A DNA stretch of 64,000 nt from Salinimicrobium gaetbulicola (GTDB taxonomy: Bacteria; Bacteroidota; Bacteroidia; Flavobacteriales; Flavobacteriaceae): the NCBI RefSeq assembly GCF_042676025.1, contig NZ_JBHTJP010000035.1:62001-126000 (forward strand), written 5' to 3'. Below are positions 7,993 through 14,647 of this stretch, in pieces. Position numbers and translations under genes: made by a program. The notes beneath the pieces are model-generated. The model saw nothing but the letters and a program-made list of their open reading frames with translations, did not search any database and had not been told where the DNA came from. How positions within the stretch are numbered: position 1 is the stretch's first letter; each line of letters begins with the position of its first letter.

Positions 7993-9342
7993 ATGAAAAA
8001 ATTCATTTTAAGAACCAGTCCGATTTTAAGCCTTCTATTTCTGCTATTTATTTTTTATTCCTGCAACGAAAAGTATCTTAAGGAGAAGAAAATGTTCCTG
8101 GGAAACCAGGAACATACGGGAAATTATGATTCTCCTTCTGTAAAGGACGAACCAGAAATACTCTGGAAATTTGAAACGGGAGGACAGGTTATCTCTTCAC
8201 CGGTAATCTTTGACAACACGGTATATATTGGGAGCAGCGACAACCGTCTTTACGCGATAAACGCAGGTACCGGGAAAGTGCTATGGGAATTCGAAACAGG
8301 CGGCGCCGTCAATTCCACGCCCGTGGTAACCAAAGACAAAGTGATGTTCTTGAGCTATGACGGGTTCTTTTACGCCTTGAACCGGGAGGATGGTAAGCTC
8401 GTTTGGAAGTTCAAAACCCAGGGAGAATCCAGGTTTTTGGTAAAAGATTATTTCAACAAATCCTTCAAACCAGATTTCTGGGACTTCTATCTCTCCTCGC
8501 CTGTCGTGAAGGGAGATAAAGTCTATTTCGGGTCCAGTGACTCGAATATCTATGCCCTGGATATCGTAACGGGAGAAAAGATCTGGAGTTACAAAACAGG
8601 TGGCAGTGTACACTCCTCACCTGCCATTTCGGGCAATTCCCTGGTTATAGGCTCTTGGGACAGTAATGTCTATTGCCTGAACGCGAGCACCGGAAAGGAA
8701 AAATGGAAATTCGAGACCGGTAAGGATCTTAAATCCTACATCTGGCATGGCGTACAGGCTTCACCCGCTATTGATGATAGTACAGTCTATATAGGCTCCA
8801 GGGACGCGAAATTCTACGCTTTGGACCTTGAAACCGGGAAACCAATATGGATAACCGATGAGTTTAACCGGTCCTGGATGCCGAGTTCCACGGCCGTAGG
8901 ACCTAAAAACATCTATACCGGTTCCTCCGATTCCTTCAGCTTTTTTTCAATTGACAGGAAGTCGGGAGATATCAACTACGCGGTCGATACCAAAGCGTAT
9001 ACCTTTTCGAGCCCCGCCATAGACCGGGAAATGGCTTACATAGGTTCTGCGAACGGCAGGTTATATGGCATCGAACTGACTTCAGGAGATATCAAATGGG
9101 AGTTCGAGACCATGGGCGCCAGGAAAGATACCATCCATTTGTTCAATGCCGGCGGAGGCCTCGATAAGGAAAAGTATAAAGTACTGACAAAGGACATTAG
9201 GGACATGCCTGCCCTTTCAAGCCTGATGGAAAAGATCTTTAGCAGCACAGGAGCCATCGTGTCTTCCCCTGTGATCTCAGACCGGGTCATTTACTTCGGA
9301 AGCTCGGACGGACATGTCTACGCGATCACAGATAAAAAGTAA
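7993..9342 (+). CDS. PQQ-type beta-propeller lipoprotein
   Basis: The ATG at 7993 gives a 449-residue protein with a normal lipoprotein signal (lipobox FYSC, Cys 24). An earlier in-frame start at 7915 would add 26 residues with no signal-like features. The body consists of PQQ-like repeats: variants of SSPVIFDNTVYIGSSDNRLYA and TGKVLWEFETGG recur about every 40-50 residues for the whole length, so an eight-blade propeller is likely. BamB and many polysaccharide-utilisation or stress-related lipoproteins share this fold. No dehydrogenase domain or BAM gene is nearby, so the function stays open. Confidence 0.8.
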   Translation: MKKFILRTSPILSLLFLLFIFYSCNEKYLKEKKMFLGNQEHTGNYDSPSVKDEPEILWKFETGGQVISSPVIFDNTVYIGSSDNRLYAINAGTGKVLWEFETGGAVNSTPVVTKDKVMFLSYDGFFYALNREDGKLVWKFKTQGESRFLVKDYFNKSFKPDFWDFYLSSPVVKGDKVYFGSSDSNIYALDIVTGEKIWSYKTGGSVHSSPAISGNSLVIGSWDSNVYCLNASTGKEKWKFETGKDLKSYIWHGVQASPAIDDSTVYIGSRDAKFYALDLETGKPIWITDEFNRSWMPSSTAVGPKNIYTGSSDSFSFFSIDRKSGDINYAVDTKAYTFSSPAIDREMAYIGSANGRLYGIELTSGDIKWEFETMGARKDTIHLFNAGGGLDKEKYKVLTKDIRDMPALSSLMEKIFSSTGAIVSSPVISDRVIYFGSSDGHVYAITDKK

Positions 9343-9395
9343 CGTTCAGACCCCGAGCAGCCTTATACCTGAAAGATCCTTAAAAAATGGAAATA

Positions 9396-9422
9396 AAAAA
9401 GCAGGCCCTAAAGCCTGCTTTT
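9396..9422 (+). terminator. Intrinsic terminator after the PQQ lipoprotein gene
   Basis: Stem GCAGGC (9401-9406), loop CCTAAA, stem GCCTGC (9413-9418). The stem is extended by A/T pairs and followed by TTTTC on the plus strand. It lies 54 bases after the stop of the propeller gene. Confidence 0.75.
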
Positions 9423-9547
9423 CTTATGCCGGACGAAAAATATCATTCGGAACATTTTGGTTGGATTTACAATTCACGAGCCATCTTTCTTTACGAGAAG
9501 AAGTGCCGGATAGTTGCATTTTATATTAATTCAGAACTTTTGATCAC

Positions 9548-9793
9548 CTAAGAAGCCTTTGCAACGGTTTCCTGGTTGGTTTTCAAAATATCAATAACCT
9601 CATTGCGTTTTTTATCCAATTTGGTTTCGATCCTTTTGATCAGATCTATTTCTTTCCCATTTTCAAATTTCACATCCTCACTAGTCAGTTTTGGATATTT
9701 TGCTTTTAAAGCTTTAGATTGTTTGTCCCAATCTCCTTTAACTTTAAAAGATTCATTCGGCATTGTTTGGTTTTCTTTTTTCTTGGTTTCCAT
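9548..9793 (-). CDS. CsbD-like stress protein
   Basis: A small, very lysine-rich protein of 81 residues. VKGDWDKQSKALKAKYPKLT, followed by EDVKFENGKEIDLIKRIETK and a helical end, follows the CsbD pattern (KG-W....K..LT..D....G...EL..R). These proteins are induced by general stress and osmotic stress; the molecular role is unknown. A second possible start is Met 11 (9763). It is followed by the AraC-type regulator on the same strand upstream, which could control it. Confidence 0.6.
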   Translation of the reverse strand: METKKKENQTMPNESFKVKGDWDKQSKALKAKYPKLTSEDVKFENGKEIDLIKRIETKLDKKRNEVIDILKTNQETVAKAS

Positions 9794-9888
9794 AATTCAA
9801 TTTTAACGAGTACTTAATTGCACTGGCACAAAGATGACCCTAAACCCCTCTTAATATGTTACATAAGTAAAAATCAAGCTTACATATG

Positions 9889-10449
9889 TTACAGGTTTTC
9901 CAGGTTTCCCTTTCTCTTTTTCCCTAATTTCTTATAATAAGAAGGGGTATGACCGGTAACTTTTTTGAACTGGTTCGATAAATGAGCCACACTGCTGTAG
10001 TGCAACCTGTATGCTATTTCGGTAAGATTCAATTCATCGTACAGGATGAGTTCTTTAGCTTTTTCTATTTTATGCTTAATGATAAAATGTTGTATGGTAA
10101 CCCCTTTCACTTCGGAAAAGAGGTTGGATAAATAGGTATAATCATAGCCCAGTTTTTCACTGATAAACTCTGAATAATTCACTTTTGGCACCTCTTCCGA
10201 AACATGTATCATTTCAATAATCACATTTTTGATCCTGTCGATCAATATACTCTTCTTATCTTCTAATAATTCCAAACCTGAAACGGCGAGGTTCTGTTTC
10301 AACTGCTGAAGTTGTTCCTTTTGGATGTTTTCTTTTATTTCGATCATCCCCAACTCCAGACTTGTGTATTCGATCCCCAGCTTTTCTAATTCCAATTTTA
10401 CCATGAGCTTACATCTCAAACTAACCATGTATTTAATATAGAGCTTCAT
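9889..10449 (-). CDS. AraC family regulator with degenerate metal-associated-like N-terminus
   Basis: A 186-residue protein. The last 100 residues form a double HTH of AraC type (ISEKLGYDYTYLSNLFSEV, then LNLTEIAYRLHYSSVAHLSNQFKKVTG). The N-terminal 70 residues have the order of an HMA-type ferredoxin fold: YMVSLRCKLMVKLELEKLG resembles the heavy-metal MxCxxC loop but has Ser at position 10 where Cys would be expected and keeps only Cys 13. A CsbD-like gene lies just downstream on the same strand. A sensor of metal or envelope stress is possible, but this is inference. Confidence 0.75.
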   Translation of the reverse strand: MKLYIKYMVSLRCKLMVKLELEKLGIEYTSLELGMIEIKENIQKEQLQQLKQNLAVSGLELLEDKKSILIDRIKNVIIEMIHVSEEVPKVNYSEFISEKLGYDYTYLSNLFSEVKGVTIQHFIIKHKIEKAKELILYDELNLTEIAYRLHYSSVAHLSNQFKKVTGHTPSYYKKLGKKRKGNLENL

Positions 10450-10633
10450 GGATCACAATTATTTTATTGATTTACAATACCTTAAAGATAAGTTATTCAG
10501 CACGTGTACAGCTTTAAAGAATGAAGGAATAGAGAACTAAGAGTAATTCAATTATGTTCCTGTCTCCTCCATAATATTCCCCACAGGGAAAGATTTCATA
10601 CCTTTCAGGAACCTAATATAATTCCACTTTTGA

Positions 10634-11524
10634 GTGAAAACCGAGACCCATTTAGTTCCTGAAGAAGTCATACCTATCCGGCTGCAGGAATACGGCGTGG
10701 GGATCTTCCGGGAATTCCCCACAAAGTCGGCGCTCAAAAAGGCCCTGAAGAAGCGGTATATAACGGTAAATGGGAAACCGGGGAGCACGGCAACGATGAT
10801 CACCGGCGGGGAAAACATCCGGCTGGAAGTGCCTCCCGCCAAGGCTACCAATAAAAAACTGGTTTTTCCGCTCGAGGTCCTTTTCGAAGACGAGCACCTG
10901 GCGCTGGTATACAAACCTGCGGGCATCGTGGTTAGCGGCAACAGTTTCAAGACCCTGGCCAATGCCCTGCCCCAAAACCTGCGACCCAGCAAGCTTCCCG
11001 ATGCCGCTACTCCCCGGCCCGTTCACAGGCTTGATCTTGCCACTACGGGCATCTTACTGGCCGGCAAAACCGGCAGCGCCATCCGTGCCCTTAACAAGCT
11101 TTTCGAGGATAAGCAGGTGGAAAAGACCTATTACGCGGTATGCATCGCAGAAATGTTCTCCTTCGGTAACATCTCCACGCCTGTCGACGGTAAAAGTGCC
11201 CTTACAGAATACCGCGTACTGGAAAAGGTAACTTCGGAAAGATTCGGTTACCTCAACCTGGTCGAGTTAAAACCCCAGACCGGAAGAAGACACCAGCTGC
11301 GGAAACATTTGTCGGGCCTTGGAAATCCCATTTTAGGGGATAAAGAATACGGACTCGAAGGCCTCATTTTGAAAGGCAAAGGCCTTTACTTGCATGCCGG
11401 CAGCCTCAGGTTCGAACATCCTTTTACCGGGAAAAACTTGAACATACAGACAGACCTTCCGAAGAAGTTTAGAAAGATATTTGGACCGGTTCAGGAAACA
11501 AGTTTAGGCTCGAATGAAGGCTAA
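10634..11524 (+). CDS. RluA family 23S rRNA/tRNA pseudouridine synthase
   Basis: A 296-residue enzyme that isomerises uridine to pseudouridine in structured RNA. An S4-like RNA-binding part comes first (FPTKSALKKALKKRYITVNG, about 29-47). The catalytic domain follows with HRLDLATTGILLAGK at 131-145 (Asp 134 is the nucleophile), and QTGRRHQLRKHL and a GDKEYG motif near the C-terminus. The start is a GTG at 10634, preceded directly by an in-frame TGA, so no longer form is possible. A decayed copy of the last 80 bases of this gene lies at 13545-13630. Confidence 0.85.
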   Translation: MKTETHLVPEEVIPIRLQEYGVGIFREFPTKSALKKALKKRYITVNGKPGSTATMITGGENIRLEVPPAKATNKKLVFPLEVLFEDEHLALVYKPAGIVVSGNSFKTLANALPQNLRPSKLPDAATPRPVHRLDLATTGILLAGKTGSAIRALNKLFEDKQVEKTYYAVCIAEMFSFGNISTPVDGKSALTEYRVLEKVTSERFGYLNLVELKPQTGRRHQLRKHLSGLGNPILGDKEYGLEGLILKGKGLYLHAGSLRFEHPFTGKNLNIQTDLPKKFRKIFGPVQETSLGSNEG

Positions 11525-11544
11525 CAGTTAATAAAAAATAACCT

Positions 11545-11626
11545 CCTGATCTTTCTTCAGATTGTCAGGCTGAGCCTTTTTGTGGCCGCAAGGCAAACAA
11601 AAAGAAAGGTCGAAGCCTGATCTTTA
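11545..11626. repeat. Dispersed repeat, copy A (GTCAGGCTGAGCC...GGTCGAAGC)
   Basis: The core 11562-11616 reads GTCAGGCTGAGCCTTTTTGT, then GGCCGCAAGGCAAACA and AAAAGAAAGGTCGAAGCC. An almost identical core occurs at 13634-13688. Inner parts can fold on themselves (GCCTTTTTGTGGCCGCAAGGC; CTTTCT against AGAAAG). Both copies lie just after the same type of gene 3' end, either the real pseudouridine synthase gene or its decayed duplicate. Confidence 0.8.
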
Positions 11627-11690
11627 AAGGAATAATTTCGCGACGCCGGTACATTTTATCTACCGGATCTATTATTTTTGAATATGGAGT

Positions 11691-11720
11691 TAAAAAAAGC
11701 CTTCAACTCATGTTGAAGGC
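11691..11720 (-). terminator. Intrinsic terminator of the TPR lipoprotein gene
   Basis: A perfect 9-bp stem GCCTTCAAC / GTTGAAGGC with loop TCAT (11708-11711). A run of A on the plus strand at 11692-11698 gives a U tract for minus-strand transcripts. It ends the gene at 11747-13273. Confidence 0.85.
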
Positions 11721-11746
11721 CTTCTAAATTAAAGTATAACCCGGGT

Positions 11747-13273
11747 TTAACTGGTTTTGTTCTTACCTACTTTTTGATCAACTTCAGCCCGGATCAAAGC
11801 AAATTCAATAGAATTAAACCTTTCTTCTGCAATTTCTTGATATAAGGCCATTGCCTCTTCGGTATTTCCGGCCTTCTCGTAAATTTTGGCTTTCCAATAC
11901 TTATCGTGAATATAATCTTCATCGGTCTGGTCGATGTGTTCCACAGCCTTTTCAATATTGCCCATCTTGTAATTAATAATAGCCAAAGCCCGGTGGTAAG
12001 GCTCTAACTTATCGGGACTGTTGAGGGAGTCTACGGCTTTTTTGATCGATTCCGCTTTTTCCTTGGCGGCATCATATTTTTTGCTGGTTACCAGTACCAT
12101 GGTGTCCCAGTAATTCATGAGGGCATTTTGATTTGCTGTCACGCTGGGACTATTGGCATCACTGGCCAGTTGCTTTGATATTGGTCTCAGATCATTTACG
12201 ATTTTCTCCATGCGTTTAGCGTCTCCATCATGCATGGCAATATGGGCAGCCGTAATAGCAGCCTGAAATTTACCGATAGTCTTATTGCTTTCAGGTACAT
12301 TTAAGCTGTCCAGCGACTTGGTTCCCTCGTCAAGAAAGGCCAGTGCTTCTTTTGATTTACCTTCGTAAACAAAAGTATTGGCTTCAGCCGAAAAATTTGT
12401 TCCAAATTCACTTACTTCCCGGGCGTCCTTAAAATTTTTACGGGCTTCCTCATAATTACCGAGAATTGAATTGGCATGACCGGATTTTGCCAAAGCCACT
12501 TCATCCTGAGGGTCCAGTGAGGCCGCTTTTTCATAGCTCGCCAGCGCCTGGTCCAGCTGGTCTTGATCACGGTAATAATCACCCAATAAAATATGTGATC
12601 GAGGACTGTTAGGAGCCGTTTTTACGAGCATGTCGAAGTATTTTTTGGCCTGGTCCTTATCCTTTGGTGAATCAAATAAATAGGAAACTCCTAAACTTGC
12701 TATCGCCGGAACATATTTGGGATTCAATTCCAAAGCTTTCTTCCAGTGTTCTCTTGCCTTTTCTTCCTGGTCATTACCATTGTAATAAATGGCTAGATTA
12801 TCCTGGGCCCGGGCAGATTTTGGATATTTCTCCACCATTTTTTTGCTGATCTTCAATTCCCGGTCCGTGTCACTTTTTAATCCGGCTTCCGTCGCATCCA
12901 TCATCATGACCTCGGCATCATTAGCCTTTTCACGCATGGCCATGAATTTCTCACGATTTGTCGCCCAGTCTTTGGCAGAATTGGCAGCATAGGTCCTATA
13001 CATTTGAGCCGATACAAAATCGGGGTCATGTTCCAGTGCTTCGTCAAACTTGGTGCGAGCCTTCCTGGAACTTCCATTGTCGAAATATTCCAGTCCTTCC
13101 TTAAAGGCCTCCATGGCCTCTTCAGAATCGGTGTTAACGGGTAATTCATTTCCAGCATAATCGGTTTCAACTTCTGTTTCCGGTTCCTTTTCAGAATCTT
13201 TACAGCCAGCAACAAAAACTATTGCTACCAGGAAAATGTAAATTGGCAATTTTTTGATATAAAACATAGTCAT
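11747..13273 (-). CDS. TPR-repeat lipoprotein
   Basis: This 508-residue protein has lipobox VAGC (Cys 24) and an acidic tether. The rest is helical TPR: recurring pairs such as AMEAFKEGLEYFDNGSSRKA, RAQDNLAIYYNGNDQEEKAREHW and SPRSHILLGDYYRDQDQLDQA are spaced by about 34 residues. TPR lipoproteins act as periplasmic or surface scaffolds. The partner is unknown, and there is no co-directional neighbour close enough to form an operon. Confidence 0.8.
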   Translation of the reverse strand: MTMFYIKKLPIYIFLVAIVFVAGCKDSEKEPETEVETDYAGNELPVNTDSEEAMEAFKEGLEYFDNGSSRKARTKFDEALEHDPDFVSAQMYRTYAANSAKDWATNREKFMAMREKANDAEVMMMDATEAGLKSDTDRELKISKKMVEKYPKSARAQDNLAIYYNGNDQEEKAREHWKKALELNPKYVPAIASLGVSYLFDSPKDKDQAKKYFDMLVKTAPNSPRSHILLGDYYRDQDQLDQALASYEKAASLDPQDEVALAKSGHANSILGNYEEARKNFKDAREVSEFGTNFSAEANTFVYEGKSKEALAFLDEGTKSLDSLNVPESNKTIGKFQAAITAAHIAMHDGDAKRMEKIVNDLRPISKQLASDANSPSVTANQNALMNYWDTMVLVTSKKYDAAKEKAESIKKAVDSLNSPDKLEPYHRALAIINYKMGNIEKAVEHIDQTDEDYIHDKYWKAKIYEKAGNTEEAMALYQEIAEERFNSIEFALIRAEVDQKVGKNKTS

Positions 13274-13544
13274 AATTATTTGGTTAGTACAACATCTATT
13301 CTACCTAAGTTAATGATTTTCAGTTAATAACTAATTTTTATTGGGTTAATAGCTTAAATAAATCTGGTACTTTTTGTAGGTTTAATCTTCACTCTTTTAA
13401 GGAAAATTTCAAGCATAATATCCTCACCGATATTTCGTCCTCATTTTTTGGTTCTTGGTCTTAAATTTCAAATTCACATTTTAAACTCAAAAATTTAATT
13501 TCCTGACCATATGCAGAAATAACCTGATGACCAAAAAAAGCCTT

Positions 13545-13630
13545 AATACACAGACAGCCCTTCCGAAGAAGTTCATAAAGATATTTGGATCGGTTCGGGA
13601 AACACATTTGGGCTCGTTTGCAGGAGAACA
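13545..13630 (+). pseudogene. Decayed duplicate of the 3' end of an RluA-type gene
   Basis: Bases 13545-13630 align with 11444-11527, the end of the pseudouridine synthase gene. In the same frame they encode NTQTALPKKFIKIFGSVRET followed by HLGS. The intact gene encodes NIQTDLPKKFRKIFGPVQET followed by SLGS. By eye about four fifths of bases agree. The stop codon of the true gene is lost in the copy and no upstream part of the enzyme is present. It therefore appears to be a fragment of a duplicated or once-related gene and not a functional gene. Confidence 0.7.
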
Positions 13631-13633
13631 GTA

Positions 13634-13690
13634 TGTCAGGCTGAGCCTTTTTGCGGCCGCAAGGCAAACATAAAGAAAGGTCGAAGCTTG
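13634..13690. repeat. Dispersed repeat, copy B (GTCAGGCTGAGCC...GGTCGAAGC)
   Basis: Nearly identical to 11562-11616: GTCAGGCTGAGCCTTTTTG, then CGGCCGCAAGGCAAACATAA and AGAAAGGTCGAAGC. In copy B it follows the decayed gene end almost directly, while in copy A about 35 extra bases separate the gene stop from the repeat core. The same orientation relative to the gene end in both places suggests that the gene end and the repeat were copied together. Confidence 0.8.
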
Positions 13691-13782
13691 CTAAGAAGTA
13701 AGAAGTCCTACCAAAAAGAACTTCGACTAATCCTCGGCTGAAGCCTCGGGCTCAGTTTGACAGCCGTGGTACAAAATGATTG

Positions 13783-14592
13783 TTAACTGATATTTGTCTT
13801 AAACTCATACTCCAGCTCCCGCCTCACTTTGGAGGCTGAAATGATCTTGCCCACGGAAGGTTTTGAGTGATCGAACTCCGGAAGTTCTAGTGCGGCTTCT
13901 CCGGCTTTCTTACGGTAGTACTCTTCTTTAGGCGGATTGAGCGGATACACCGCGTTGAACACCTCCCCGAAAATGTCCTTTTCGAGCAGGCTAATAATAA
14001 TCCCGATACAATCCTCCTGGTGGATAAGATTCACCGGGCCCAACGGATTGGAAAGGTTCTTCCTGCCGGCCATGTACTTCACCGGGTGCCTCCCTGCTCC
14101 TATTAGTCCGCCGAACCTCAGCACCGTGGCCTCAAAAGAGTTGTTTCCAAGCAGGACTTTTTCAGCATTGGCCAGTTCGCTTCCGTTTCGGGAAGTGGCG
14201 TTGGGCTGCGAGTCTTCGGTGTAGATCTTAAAACTTTCGGTCTCCTCATACACCGAAATGGAACTTATGAATAACACTTTTTTAATGGCCACTTTTTCAA
14301 TTTCTGAAGCCAGTTTCTGAATGCTTCCCGAAAAATCCAGGTCGGGATCTTTTCGCAGTCCCGGCGGGATGTCGACAATCAGCACGTCTGTCCCCTCTAA
14401 AAATTCGGAAACCTCTCCCTCCACTCCTTCAGGCTTCACCCGAACCAAATAGGGATCTATGCCTTCAGCCTGCAATTGGGAAAGTTTGTCCTGAGAAGTG
14501 GTGGAACCCTTCACAAAAAACCCTTTCTTCAACAGCGTTTTTGCCAGGGGAAGTCCCAGCCAGCCGGTGCCTAAAATCGAAATGTTCTTCAT
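13783..14592 (-). CDS. NAD(P)-binding epimerase-like (extended SDR) protein
   Basis: A 269-residue Rossmann protein starting ISILGTGWLGLPLAKTLL, the dinucleotide loop GxGxxGxxLA. Later strands DVLIVDIPPG and KVLFISSISVYEE carry the Ser-Ser-Ile-Ser-Val-Tyr element seen in YeeZ-like SDR proteins. The canonical YxxxK pair is not evident, so the catalytic role is uncertain. In proteobacteria similar proteins are annotated as nucleoside-diphosphate-sugar epimerases. It follows 55 bases after the M28 peptidase gene on the same strand. Confidence 0.75.
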   Translation of the reverse strand: MKNISILGTGWLGLPLAKTLLKKGFFVKGSTTSQDKLSQLQAEGIDPYLVRVKPEGVEGEVSEFLEGTDVLIVDIPPGLRKDPDLDFSGSIQKLASEIEKVAIKKVLFISSISVYEETESFKIYTEDSQPNATSRNGSELANAEKVLLGNNSFEATVLRFGGLIGAGRHPVKYMAGRKNLSNPLGPVNLIHQEDCIGIIISLLEKDIFGEVFNAVYPLNPPKEEYYRKKAGEAALELPEFDHSKPSVGKIISASKVRRELEYEFKTNIS

Positions 14593-14604
14593 CAGTTCTC
14601 TGTT

Positions 14605-14640
14605 GTAAGTTATCAGTTGTCGGTTGGCCCACGGCTAATT
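14605..14640. repeat. Short GTTATCAGTTGTCGGTTGGC intergenic repeat
   Basis: AGTTATCAGTTGTCGGTTGG followed by CCCACGGCTAATTGAC. From memory, variants of GTTATCAGTTGTCGGTTGGC are frequent between genes in Bacteroidota. Only one copy is visible here, so the call leans on recall. Confidence 0.35.
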
Positions 14641-14647
14641 GACAAAG

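Larger units (their letters stand above)
13274..13782. other. Long gene-free interval (509 bases) with decayed gene end and repeats
   Basis: Bases 13274-13500 are AT-rich and probably hold the promoter of the TPR gene. I see no gene there. Bases 13545-13630 hold a decayed copy of the pseudouridine synthase 3' end, 13634-13690 the second copy of the GTCAGGCTGAGCC repeat, and 13703-13770 a further repeat-like stretch (CTTCGACTAATCCTCGGCTG ... TCAGTTTGACAGCC). The open frames here are short and not gene-like. Confidence 0.7.

Noticed and set aside
10552..11026. Open frames antisense to the pseudouridine synthase gene
   Set aside because: They follow the codon periodicity of the GC-rich real gene on the other strand and encode no recognisable protein.
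13461..13667. 68-residue minus-strand frame in the long gap
   Set aside because: It is antisense to the decayed gene end and the repeat; the translated sequence is not protein-like.
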